Shown here one piece after another: positions 37,111-46,593 of a stretch of 64,000 nucleotides of DNA (positions are counted from its first letter, which is position 1; the number at the start of each line of letters is the position of its first letter). The notes under the pieces were generated by a model, which was given only the letters and a program-made list of their open reading frames with translations, was not told the DNA's origin and did no database searches. Source of the DNA: Acinetobacter indicus CIP 110367 (GTDB taxonomy: Bacteria > Pseudomonadota > Gammaproteobacteria > Pseudomonadales > Moraxellaceae); NCBI RefSeq assembly GCF_000488255.1, contig NZ_KI530745.1:868001-932000 (forward strand), read 5' to 3'. Both the position numbers and the translations under genes were made by a program.

Positions 37111-38166
37111 TTAAGCACTACGTTTTAACGGTCGTAAGACCAGTTCTTGTGCGACCTGAAACAATAACTGTTCAGTCTTGTTCCAGCCTAAACAGCCATC
37201 GGTCACGGACTGGCCATAGGTCATCTGATCCGAGATTTTCTGTTGTCCATCGACCAGATGACTTTCCAGCATGACACCGCGAACCTGAGTCTGTGCACGC
37301 TCTGCCACAATGGTTTTTAACACCTCTGGTTGTAATAACGGATTTTTACTGCTGTTGCCATGACTGCAATCAATCACCAGCGCTGGCATCTCGCCTTTGA
37401 CTTTGGCTTTGATTTTTTCAATTTCAGCCAGCTGGTAGTTCGGGCCAGCATTGGCACCACGTAAAATCAGATGTGCTTTCGGGTTGCCCTGTGATTCTAA
37501 AATACACGGTAAACCTTGCTGGCTCATGCCTAAGAACTGATGCGGATGTGAAGCCGATTGAATTGCGTCTAAAGCAATTTGTACCGAACCATCGGTACCA
37601 TTTTTGAAGCCAATGCTGTACGGCATGTGGCTAGAAATTTCACGGTGAATCTGAGATTCACTGGTACGCGCGCCAATCGCACCCCAGGCCAGTAAATCGT
37701 CAAAGTAGGCCGTTGCCATCGGGCTTAGAATTTCCGAGGCAATAGGCAGCCCCATTTCAATAATTTGCAAGTACAGTTCACGTGACTTTTCCAGTCCCAA
37801 TTGCATATTGGATGAACCGTTTAATTCTGGATCGTATAAGAAGCCTTTCCAGCCAACCGTGGTGCGCGGTTTTTCGATATAGGCGCGCATTACCAGGAAA
37901 ATCTGGTCTGCCACCTGGCTTTGCAGTTGTTGTAATTTTTGTGCGTATTCCAGTGCTGCCGCAGGATCATGGATGGAGCATGGGCCGGTAATCACCAGCA
38001 AACGTGAATCGATACCGTTAAGAATATTCTGAATGGTTTGACGCTGCTCGGCAATTTGCTGTGCCAGCGCGCCAGAAAGCGGCAATTGTGCCTTGAGCTG
38101 ATAAGGTAAGCTTAAAATTGTTTCTTTGGCTGAGGATTGTTGTAATGCAGTATTTAAAGCGTTCAT
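37111..38166 (-). CDS. aroG: 3-deoxy-7-phosphoheptulonate (DAHP) synthase, class I
   Basis: Condenses phosphoenolpyruvate and erythrose-4-phosphate, the entry step of aromatic amino acid synthesis. At 351 residues it matches E. coli AroF/G/H. V-I-T-G-P-C-S-I-H-D near residue 60, R-A-Y-I-E-K-P-R-T-T-V-G-W-K-G near 95 and I-D-C-S-H-G-N-S-S-K near 265 are family hallmarks. Which aromatic amino acid inhibits it cannot be read with certainty. Expression appears controlled by the attenuator upstream, whose leader peptide is rich in Tyr, Phe and Trp. Confidence 0.93.
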   Translation of the reverse strand: MNALNTALQQSSAKETILSLPYQLKAQLPLSGALAQQIAEQRQTIQNILNGIDSRLLVITGPCSIHDPAAALEYAQKLQQLQSQVADQIFLVMRAYIEKPRTTVGWKGFLYDPELNGSSNMQLGLEKSRELYLQIIEMGLPIASEILSPMATAYFDDLLAWGAIGARTSESQIHREISSHMPYSIGFKNGTDGSVQIALDAIQSASHPHQFLGMSQQGLPCILESQGNPKAHLILRGANAGPNYQLAEIEKIKAKVKGEMPALVIDCSHGNSSKNPLLQPEVLKTIVAERAQTQVRGVMLESHLVDGQQKISDQMTYGQSVTDGCLGWNKTEQLLFQVAQELVLRPLKRSA

Positions 38167-38340
38167 TGATTCTTCCTTTGGACTGTGGTCTGACAGTCCG
38201 AACTTTTATTTGAGCGATATGGGTCTAATACAGGTCAGGTTGGTCATAGCTTGACTAAAGTAAAACCAATAAAAGTTGCTAAAGTATGAATAGTTAAATG
38301 TACGCATGATAATCTCCAATAGATTGATTAAATTAAAGAT

Positions 38341-38418
38341 ATAAAAAAACCTGATCAGGGTTGCCGATCAGGTATCAACTGGTGGGCAACCTTATTTTGC
38401 CCGAACGCGTTCAGGCAA
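38341..38418 (-). promoter_or_regulatory. Transcription attenuator of aroG (alternative hairpins and terminator)
   Basis: On the minus-strand RNA four elements follow the leader stop codon. Segment 1 (38414-38418) pairs with segment 2 (38397-38401). Segment 2 can instead pair with segment 3 (GGGCAA with UUGCCC, 38384-38402). Segment 3 (38385-38391, GGUUGCC) can instead pair with GGCAACC at 38359-38365, which lies inside the terminator loop and would disrupt it. The terminator is ACCTGATC/GATCAGGT (38349-38373) with seven T residues. Stalling at the aromatic codons leaves segment 1 free and favours readthrough. Confidence 0.85.
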
Positions 38419-38475
38419 TTATCTAAACTGCCAGAAGTAATAGTATGCGTTTGAGATTACAGGTTGCTTTAACAT
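38419..38475 (-). CDS. aroG leader peptide (18 residues)
   Basis: A short minus-strand reading frame, ATG at 38475 to TAA at 38419, encoding MLKQPVISNAYYYFWQFR. Six of the last eight residues are aromatic: three consecutive Tyr, then Phe-Trp and, after Gln, Phe. It sits between a promoter and a terminator hairpin ahead of the DAHP synthase gene. It is therefore a classic attenuation leader that measures charging of tRNAs for Tyr, Phe and Trp. The peptide itself needs no function. Confidence 0.85.
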   Translation of the reverse strand: MLKQPVISNAYYYFWQFR

Positions 38476-38510
38476 CTTTATTTCTTCAAAAAAGTATGTG
38501 TCTGAAAAAT

Positions 38511-38539
38511 AAAATACGCGCTATTTCCAGCTTTGACAA
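38511..38539 (-). promoter_or_regulatory. Sigma-70-type promoter for the aroG leader
   Basis: On the minus strand TTGTCA (38534-38539) and TATTTT (38511-38516) are separated by exactly 17 bases. The start site would lie near 38504, about 30 bases before the leader peptide ATG. Confidence 0.65.
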
Positions 38540-38900
38540 TAGTTTTCTGGATGTTTTTTAGCATTCTTCCGGATTTCCTTTCACATTTAGCAAAACACAA
38601 CTCTCCCCGATTGTTCTCTTATCTTCCGGCTTAAATCGCGTCGAAGAACTCAAACGACTTTTGGATAAAAAATCATTCACATCAAAATCACCTTCTATTG
38701 AAAATTTACATTCAAAACACCATCACTAAAAACCTTTTAAAATCATTAACTAATCAACTCTAAATCGTAGCTTACCCATCATTTTAACAAAAAGTTACAA
38801 TTATATTTCCTACCTATTTACCGATAAAACACAAAACAATATTTTATAAATATCATTACTTTAATTTATCATTAAGCCTGATTTGAGTTTTAAATTACGA
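38540..38900. other. AT-rich intergenic region between aroG leader and hpd
   Basis: This stretch is strongly AT-rich and carries no open reading frame or RNA structure that I recognise. Promoter elements lie only at its two ends. Confidence 0.5.
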
Positions 38901-38949
38901 AATACGTAATCATATTACGTATTGAACAAAGATTAACTCTTGCTAAGAT
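38901..38949 (+). promoter_or_regulatory. hpd promoter with perfect palindromic operator
   Basis: AATACGTAAT and ATTACGTATT flank a CAT spacer (38901-38923), a perfect 10-base inverted repeat. A third half-site ATTACG lies just upstream at 38894. A promoter candidate TTGAAC (38922-38927) and TAAGAT (38944-38949) with a 16-base spacer begins in the right arm, so a bound repressor would block it. The regulator is not encoded in the window. Confidence 0.65.
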
Positions 38950-39039
38950 ATTTTCATCTGGAACTCCCTGATTTCAGGAAATTCCTGCAAAAACAACAAG
39001 TGAAGCAATTGGATTGCTCACCATACATGAGGATGGAAC

Positions 39040-40098
39040 ATGCACAACTTAGCTAACCCTTTAGAGCTATGCGGATTTGAATTTATTGAGTTTGTCTCGG
39101 AAAATGGCGCTCTGGATTCAGTTTTTCAAACGCTCGGTTTTACCCAAGTGGCTAAGCACAAATCCAAAAATGTCTACTTATGGCGTCAGGGCGACATCAA
39201 TATCATTCTGAACTATCAGCCAGAATCCTATGCATCGTATTTCTTTAATGAACATGGTCCATCGGCCTGTGCCATGGGCTTTAAGACCAAAAATGCAACC
39301 CGTGCCTATCAGAAAGCGCTCGAACTCGGTGCCGAACCAATCAAAAACGTGATTGGTCCTATGGAACTGAATATTCCAGCGATTAAAGGCATTGGTGGCT
39401 CACCAATCTTTCTGGTCGACTGCGATATTTATCAGCAGGATTTCGAGTTCTTTGAAGGTGTTGATCCGCGCCCGGTGGGTACTGGTTTAAAAGAAATTGA
39501 CCATTTAACCCATAATGTCTACAAAGGCCGGATGCAGTACTGGGCCAATTTCTATGAAAAAATCTTTAATTTCCAGGAAATCCGCTACTTCGATATTAAA
39601 GGTGAATACACTGGTTTGACCTCAAAAGCGCTGACTGCACCAGATGGCAAAATCCGTATTCCACTGAATGAAGACTCGGACAAAGGCAACGGACAAATTG
39701 CCGAGTTCCTGTCAGAATTTAACGGCGAAGGCATTCAGCATATTGCCTTCTCAACCGATGACTTACTGGCGACCTGGGACAAACTCAAAGCCTTGGGTGC
39801 CAAGTTTATGACCCCACCGCCGGCAACCTATTATGAAATGCTGGCAGAACGTTTACCGGAACATGGCGAACCGACTGCAGAGCTGCAACAGCGTGGCATT
39901 TTGCTGGATGGCAATACCAAAGATGGTGAAAAACGCCTGCTGCTACAGATTTTCTCGGAAAATATGATTGGCCCGGTGTTCTTCGAATTTATTCAACGTA
40001 AAGCAGATGATGGCTTTGGCGAAGGAAACTTCAAAGCCCTGTTCGAATCGATTGAGCGCGACCAGATTAAACGTGGCGTGCTTGACGTCTCTGCCTGA
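39040..40098 (+). CDS. hpd: 4-hydroxyphenylpyruvate dioxygenase
   Basis: Converts 4-hydroxyphenylpyruvate to homogentisate in tyrosine catabolism. At 352 residues it has the two-domain vicinal-oxygen-chelate fold. The iron ligands are visible as His in E-I-D-H-L-T-H (near 154), His in I-Q-H-I-A-F (near 233) and Glu in V-F-F-E-F-I-Q-R (near 315). First gene of a cluster with an amino-acid permease and an aromatic aminotransferase; the later homogentisate pathway genes are not in the window. Confidence 0.96.
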   Translation: MHNLANPLELCGFEFIEFVSENGALDSVFQTLGFTQVAKHKSKNVYLWRQGDINIILNYQPESYASYFFNEHGPSACAMGFKTKNATRAYQKALELGAEPIKNVIGPMELNIPAIKGIGGSPIFLVDCDIYQQDFEFFEGVDPRPVGTGLKEIDHLTHNVYKGRMQYWANFYEKIFNFQEIRYFDIKGEYTGLTSKALTAPDGKIRIPLNEDSDKGNGQIAEFLSEFNGEGIQHIAFSTDDLLATWDKLKALGAKFMTPPPATYYEMLAERLPEHGEPTAELQQRGILLDGNTKDGEKRLLLQIFSENMIGPVFFEFIQRKADDGFGEGNFKALFESIERDQIKRGVLDVSA

Positions 40099-40135
40099 TT
40101 TTCAGGTGTTCTAAATCCCGACAACGCCGCTCTTG

Positions 40136-40155
40136 CACATGCGATTTGGCATGTG
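40136..40155 (+). other. Intercistronic hairpin after hpd
   Basis: CACATGC-GATTTG-GCATGTG, perfect seven-base arms, in the 151-base gap between hpd and the permease gene. No T-run follows, so it may stabilise the hpd message or adjust expression of the downstream genes. Confidence 0.4.
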
Positions 40156-40249
40156 TCAGGGGCGACGCATGTTTAAATTTCAGCAATCACATCACCTGCG
40201 CCAAAACAATAACAACACAGTGATGTCGATTTTACATGGATGATAAAAG

Positions 40250-41632
40250 ATGCAACAACATGATGGCAAACTACATAAGGGTTTGAGCAACCGGCATATC
40301 CAGCTCATTGCCCTCGGTGGCTCAATTGGCACCGGATTATTCCTCGGCATCTCCCAAACCATTAAACTGGCCGGCCCGTCGGTCATTCTGGGTTATGCCA
40401 TTGCTGGCCTGATTGCATTTTTAATGATGCGTCAACTGGGTGAAATGATTGTCGAAGAACCGGTCAGCGGTTCTTTTAGTCATTTTGCCTATAAATACTG
40501 GGGCAAGTTTGCCGGCTTTATGTCGGGCTGGAATTACTGGGTACTGAATGTGCTGGTCTGCATGGCCGAACTGAGTGCCATTGGCCTGTATATCCATTAC
40601 TGGTGGCCGGAAATCCCGACCTGGGTCTCGGCGCTGGGCTTCTTTATTTTTATTAATGTGATTAACCTGCTGCATGTCAAACTGTTCGGCGAAATGGAAT
40701 TCTGGCTGGCGATTATTAAAGTGCTGGCGATTGTCGCCATGATTGCGTTTGGTAGCTATCTGCTGGCCTCAGGCACGGGCGGTCCACAGGCGCATTTAAG
40801 CAATTTATGGGAACTTGGCGGCTTTTTCCCCAATGGTGTGATGGGCCTGGTGATGGCAATGGCCATGATCATGTTTGCCTTTGGCGGTATTGAGCTGGTC
40901 GGTATTGCCGCAGCAGAAACTGACAACCCGAAAAAGACCTTACCGAAAGCGGTCAATCAGATCGTATACCGGGTTTTATTATTCTACATTTTAACCCTGC
41001 TGATTATTCTGGCCTTATATCCATGGAACCAGATGGCACAAGGCGGCAGCCCGTTCGTGATGATGTTTGACTCCTTAGGCAGTCAAGGCGTTGCCACAGT
41101 ATTGAATTTCGTGATCTTGACTGCTGCGGTGTCGGTCTATAACAGCACCAACTACTGTACCAGCCGTATGCTTTTAGGTCTTGCGGAACAAGGCAATGCG
41201 CCGAAGTTTTTAAGCAAAATCAATTCACGCGGTATTCCGGTAAATGCGGTGATGGTTTCGGCCTTTTTCACCCTGCTCTGTGTGCTGCTGAATTACCTGT
41301 TCCCGGAAACGGCGTTCAGCCTGTTGATGATGCTGGTGGTGGCAGCCATTGTGATTAACTGGGTGGTGATTTCCTATACCCATCTGAAATTTAAACGTCA
41401 GATGCTGGCGCAGCAACAGCAAACCCTGTTCCCAAGTATTGCCTATCCGTTTACCAATTACCTGTGTATTGCCTTTATGCTCGGTATCTTGGTGATTATG
41501 AGCCAGACCCCATCGATGCGTATTGCAGTCGGTCTGCTGCCGGTATGGATTGGCCTGTTATCGCTGGCCTATTACCTTAAACAGAAAAAACTGGCGCGCG
41601 ATCCTGCGCTCATCAAAGCCAAAAGCTATTAA
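40250..41632 (+). CDS. Amino-acid permease, probably for aromatic amino acids
   Basis: A 460-residue amino acid-polyamine-organocation transporter of the AroP/ProY/GabP type with 12 hydrophobic segments. The N-terminal H-K-G-L-S-N-R-H-I-Q-L-I-A-L-G-G-S-I-G-T-G-L-F segment is the family signature. The place between hpd and an aromatic aminotransferase suggests import of tyrosine or phenylalanine; sequence alone does not fix the substrate. Fourteen bases separate it from the next gene. Confidence 0.87.
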   Translation: MQQHDGKLHKGLSNRHIQLIALGGSIGTGLFLGISQTIKLAGPSVILGYAIAGLIAFLMMRQLGEMIVEEPVSGSFSHFAYKYWGKFAGFMSGWNYWVLNVLVCMAELSAIGLYIHYWWPEIPTWVSALGFFIFINVINLLHVKLFGEMEFWLAIIKVLAIVAMIAFGSYLLASGTGGPQAHLSNLWELGGFFPNGVMGLVMAMAMIMFAFGGIELVGIAAAETDNPKKTLPKAVNQIVYRVLLFYILTLLIILALYPWNQMAQGGSPFVMMFDSLGSQGVATVLNFVILTAAVSVYNSTNYCTSRMLLGLAEQGNAPKFLSKINSRGIPVNAVMVSAFFTLLCVLLNYLFPETAFSLLMMLVVAAIVINWVVISYTHLKFKRQMLAQQQQTLFPSIAYPFTNYLCIAFMLGILVIMSQTPSMRIAVGLLPVWIGLLSLAYYLKQKKLARDPALIKAKSY

Positions 41633-41646
41633 TTCAGGAAGATTGT

Positions 41647-42867
41647 ATGTTTCAACATGTCGATACCTATGCCGGCGATCCGATTCTGTCCCTGATGGAA
41701 GAATTCCAGCATGATCCGCGTCCGCATAAAGTTAATCTCAGTATCGGGCTGTATTATAACGAGGCCCAGCAGGTTCCGCAGTTGCGTGCCATCCAGCAGG
41801 CTTATCAGGACCTAAATGCCGAGCAGCAGAAGGTCAAACTGTACCTGCCAATGCAAGGTATGCCGGCTTATAACAGCGCCGTCCAAGCACTAATTTTTGG
41901 CGAAGATAGTCCGGCTTGTCAGGCCGGTCGTGTAGTGACCTTACAAACGCTGGGTGGTTCGGGCGCACTAAAAGTGGCGGCAGATTTCTTAAAACGCTAT
42001 TTCCCGGCCTCTGAATTATGGGTCAGCCGCCCGACCTGGGATAACCATATTGCGATTTTTCAGGGCGCCGGCATTCGCTGTCATGAATATCCGTATTTTG
42101 ATCCGCATAGCGGTCAGGTGGACTTTGCTGCCATGCTGGATTGCCTGCAACAACTGCCGGCACAAAGTATTGTTCTGCTACATCCCTGCTGTCATAACCC
42201 GACCGGTGCCGACTTGTTGCCAGCGCAGTGGGATCAGCTGATTGAGCTACTGGCGCAGAAGCAGCTGATTCCGCTCTTGGATATGGCCTATCAGGGCTTC
42301 GCCGAAGATTTTCACGCAGATGCTTATGCCATCCGGGCGATGGACAGGGCCGGCCTGAATTTTCTGGTCAGCCATTCATTTTCCAAAATTTTCTCTTTAT
42401 ATGGCGAACGGGTTGGCAGCTTAAGTGCGGTCTGTGATGATGCCACCACCGCCCAAAGCGTGTTAGGCCAGCTGAAAGCCACCGTACGCCGGATTTATTC
42501 CAGCCCGCCGACTACCGGCGCGATGCTGATTCAGCATGTGTTACACACGCCGACGCTGTACCAAAGCTGGCAGGACGAACTGACCGAAATGCGTGAGCGC
42601 ATTCAACAGATGCGTGAGCGTTTAAAACAGCAGCTCGAACTTGCCTTACCGGGGCAATCTTTTGACTATCTGACCCGGCAGCGCGGCATGTTCAGCTATA
42701 CTGGCTTGAGTGCAGCCCAAGTCGATCAGCTCAAGCAGGAGTTTGGTATTTATCTGGTGCGTAGTGGCCGGATGTGTGTGGCAGGACTAAACCAGAACGA
42801 TGTCGATGCAGTGGCACATGCCATGGCACAGGTATTACAGCATAGTGATACTGCTCTCACTGCTTAA
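41647..42867 (+). CDS. tyrB: Aromatic amino acid aminotransferase
   Basis: Class I PLP aminotransferase of 406 residues, moving the amino group of tyrosine or phenylalanine to 2-oxoglutarate and so giving the substrate of Hpd. The PLP lysine lies in S-H-S-F-S-K (near 246) followed by G-E-R-V-G; the C-H-N-P-T-G-A-D segment near 187 and the arginine near the C-terminus (V-R-S-G-R-M) are typical of TyrB/AspC. Third gene of the hpd cluster, so a catabolic role is more likely than a biosynthetic one. Confidence 0.92.
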   Translation: MFQHVDTYAGDPILSLMEEFQHDPRPHKVNLSIGLYYNEAQQVPQLRAIQQAYQDLNAEQQKVKLYLPMQGMPAYNSAVQALIFGEDSPACQAGRVVTLQTLGGSGALKVAADFLKRYFPASELWVSRPTWDNHIAIFQGAGIRCHEYPYFDPHSGQVDFAAMLDCLQQLPAQSIVLLHPCCHNPTGADLLPAQWDQLIELLAQKQLIPLLDMAYQGFAEDFHADAYAIRAMDRAGLNFLVSHSFSKIFSLYGERVGSLSAVCDDATTAQSVLGQLKATVRRIYSSPPTTGAMLIQHVLHTPTLYQSWQDELTEMRERIQQMRERLKQQLELALPGQSFDYLTRQRGMFSYTGLSAAQVDQLKQEFGIYLVRSGRMCVAGLNQNDVDAVAHAMAQVLQHSDTALTA

Positions 42868-42887
42868 ACCTCTGTTCCCTCGCAAAT

Positions 42888-42912
42888 AAAAACGGGCCAT
42901 GTGCCCGTTTTT
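42888..42912. terminator. Bidirectional terminator after tyrB
   Basis: AAAAACGGGC-CATGT-GCCCGTTTTT. It lies between the convergent tyrB and GGDEF-EAL genes and can stop transcription from both sides. Confidence 0.88.
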
Positions 42913-42932
42913 ATATCGTAGAAATTTGAAGA

Positions 42933-45041
42933 TTATGAAGCGGCTTTTAACATCTGCTTGGCTTCAAGCTGATTGACAGCATTGCTAAATAAATAGCCCT
43001 GACCAAAATGGCAGCCAAACTGTTTCAGGGTTTCAAACTGCTCCTTGGTTTCAATGCCTTCGGCAATAATATCCAAGGACAAAACCGGCCCTAACTTGAT
43101 AATCGCTTCGACAATGGCCTGAATTGATTTATCACTATTGATGCGGTTGACGAAATCACAGTCAATTTTCAGGCTATCTACCGGATAATCACGTAAATGG
43201 GTTAAGGAAGAATGCCCGGTGCCAAAATCATCCAGCGAAATGCGAATACCGGCCTGTTTCAGTTTATGGATGGTACGAATCACACATTCAGAGCCACGCT
43301 CGGCCAGTGATTGCTCGGTAATTTCAATTTCAATTAATTGTGCCGGAATCTGATAATGCTGCATCCGTTTTAACAGCACTTCTGCGTAGTTATCGCGCAT
43401 CAATTCCACCGGCGAGGCATTAATTGACACCGGCACCGTCTGTAGACCCTGTTTGATCCAGCTTTGCAAATCACTAAAAATGGCCTGCTGCATCAATTCG
43501 CTGATTTTTGTGGTCAGCTCATAATCGCTAAAGGCTTCTAGCAGCTCTTTCGGATAACGGTAACGCTGCTGTGCATCCTGCCAGCGTAATAAAGCCTCAA
43601 AGCCAATCAGCTCACCGGTTTCAATACACACTTTCGGCTGATAAAACGGTACAATCCGCTGTTCACGAATAATCATGCGTGCAGTCTGCAACTGCTCTGC
43701 CTTGCTCTGGACCGCCGCCAGCATAGAATGATCAAACATGCGGATGCCACCTCGGCCACCGGCTTTCAGGTCATTCAGCGCGGTATCGGCACATTTCATC
43801 AGTTCGGGAATTTCTCTGGCATCTTTGGGATACATCGAACAGCCAATGCTCATGCCGCAGTTAATGACCCGGCCGCTATAGGTAATAGGTGCATCCAGCA
43901 GTTTGACAAACTTCTTGGCCAGTTCAATCAGCTGCTGTTCATTTTCAACTGAATGCACCACCACGGCAAACTCATCACCGCCCAGGCGCGCAATACTGAC
44001 CTGCTCTGAAATATATTTCTGAAAGCGTTTGGACAATACTTTTAATAAATGATCGCCGGCCTGATGGCCCAGGGTATCGTTAATATTTTTAAAATGATCC
44101 AGGTCAATCAGCATGACCCCGACCAATGTGCGGGTTTCTTTGGCGACCTGAATTGCCTGTTTGGTTTTTTTCCGGAAAGTTCGGCGGTTAATCAGCTTGG
44201 TCAGATCATCGACTTCACTGCTGAGTCTTAATTTATCTTCGGCAATTTTTTGCAAGGTCACATCACGCGACACACATAAAATACTGGTGGTTTCGCCGTG
44301 TTCGTTCAGCACTGGGGTCAGCATATTGTCCCAGTATTTCACTTCATCCTGATTAATGCTCATACCCGGGAAATGGGAATTTTTGCCTTTAATCGCCTCA
44401 CGAATGGCCTGCTGACCTTTTTCACGAGCTTCGGGTGGTAACAGGTCAAGCCATTTCATGCCGAAGTTCTTTTCCCGCTCTTTGCCTAGCAAGGCCTGGC
44501 AACCTGAACGGTTCATATGCGACAGTGAGCCATCCGGTTTGACAATCTTGATACAGTCAACACTGACATCCAGCATATGGGTGTGGGCACGTAAGGTATC
44601 TTTGGTTTCCCGATATTTCACCGCACTGTCATGAATATTGGTACAGCTGATCATCCACTGGTCACAACCCTCGAGCTGCTGCGAATTTCGGGCAATTAAC
44701 AAAAACCAGTGATAGCGCTGCTGGCGATCCCGAATCCGGCATTCTTTTTCAAAACTCTGACCACTTTTTTGCGCACTTTCCCATAAAAAACACAGATGCT
44801 CGGCATCTTCCGGGTGAATGGCATTCAGCCAGCTTTGAGCAGTCAGGCTTTGCTCATCTGAAGCAAGATACTGTTTAAAATTAGAATTATATAGATGATG
44901 TCCGGCTGAACTAACCCAAATCAGTTGTGGCATCATTTCAATGGCGCGAATAAAGTCTTTCTGAAAAGGAGATTTCTCAAGTTTAGGCGTGACCTGTTTG
45001 GACTTGTCTTTTAATACCTCAAGCAGATTAATATGACTCAT
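42933..45041 (-). CDS. PAS-PAS-GGDEF-EAL cyclic-di-GMP protein
   Basis: A 702-residue soluble signalling protein. Two PAS-type sensor domains (about 30-150 and 150-270) precede a GGDEF domain with intact R-L-G-G-D-E-F near 350 and an EAL domain with intact E-A-L-L-R-W near 480, I-E-I-T-E-Q, D-D-F-G-T-G-H-S near 602 and I-A-E-G-I-E-T. Both diguanylate cyclase and phosphodiesterase activity are therefore possible. No membrane segments, so it senses a cytoplasmic signal. Single gene; pilU is about 6 kb away, not linked. Confidence 0.92.
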   Translation of the reverse strand: MSHINLLEVLKDKSKQVTPKLEKSPFQKDFIRAIEMMPQLIWVSSAGHHLYNSNFKQYLASDEQSLTAQSWLNAIHPEDAEHLCFLWESAQKSGQSFEKECRIRDRQQRYHWFLLIARNSQQLEGCDQWMISCTNIHDSAVKYRETKDTLRAHTHMLDVSVDCIKIVKPDGSLSHMNRSGCQALLGKEREKNFGMKWLDLLPPEAREKGQQAIREAIKGKNSHFPGMSINQDEVKYWDNMLTPVLNEHGETTSILCVSRDVTLQKIAEDKLRLSSEVDDLTKLINRRTFRKKTKQAIQVAKETRTLVGVMLIDLDHFKNINDTLGHQAGDHLLKVLSKRFQKYISEQVSIARLGGDEFAVVVHSVENEQQLIELAKKFVKLLDAPITYSGRVINCGMSIGCSMYPKDAREIPELMKCADTALNDLKAGGRGGIRMFDHSMLAAVQSKAEQLQTARMIIREQRIVPFYQPKVCIETGELIGFEALLRWQDAQQRYRYPKELLEAFSDYELTTKISELMQQAIFSDLQSWIKQGLQTVPVSINASPVELMRDNYAEVLLKRMQHYQIPAQLIEIEITEQSLAERGSECVIRTIHKLKQAGIRISLDDFGTGHSSLTHLRDYPVDSLKIDCDFVNRINSDKSIQAIVEAIIKLGPVLSLDIIAEGIETKEQFETLKQFGCHFGQGYLFSNAVNQLEAKQMLKAAS

Positions 45042-45311
45042 ATCGCATTTTCCAAGTTATAGTGCCAACAAGATCACACCTCTATACAAATATGTATTAT
45101 AAGAGCTATAAAAATTATTTTTAACCCACGGTAAATAAAAATACCCAGTTTTTGTATATTCTTTTTGTAATTAAAATGGCTTAAAAATATACAATTTTCT
45201 GTGCATATTCCTGACTTTAAGCATGCAGCCTAGTTCTACTTTGTAGCGAGACTGGGCAGTTTTGATAGAAAAAAGATATCAGTTGTGATGGTTTCTGTGA
45301 GTGCAGATACA
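45042..45311. other. Intergenic region upstream of the GGDEF-EAL gene
   Basis: AT-rich sequence between two minus-strand genes. I see no gene and no clear operator; it must hold the promoter of the GGDEF-EAL gene. Confidence 0.45.
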
Positions 45312-45343
45312 AAAAAACACCGGGTCTAAGCCCGGTGTTTTTT
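45312..45343 (-). terminator. Terminator after the formaldehyde dehydrogenase gene
   Basis: AAAAAACACCGGG-TCTAAG-CCCGGTGTTTTTT, a perfect 13-base stem flanked by A and T runs, 12 bases after the stop codon. Confidence 0.92.
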
Positions 45344-45354
45344 AGATAAGGTCA

Positions 45355-46497
<1,143 letters not shown>

Positions 46498-46593
46498 TTA
46501 ACAGATGTCTTACAGTAACCGCTTTTTATCAACAGATTCAACCTATAACATCATGATAATCTATATGAATCAGTAAAAATCTACTTCATAAAA

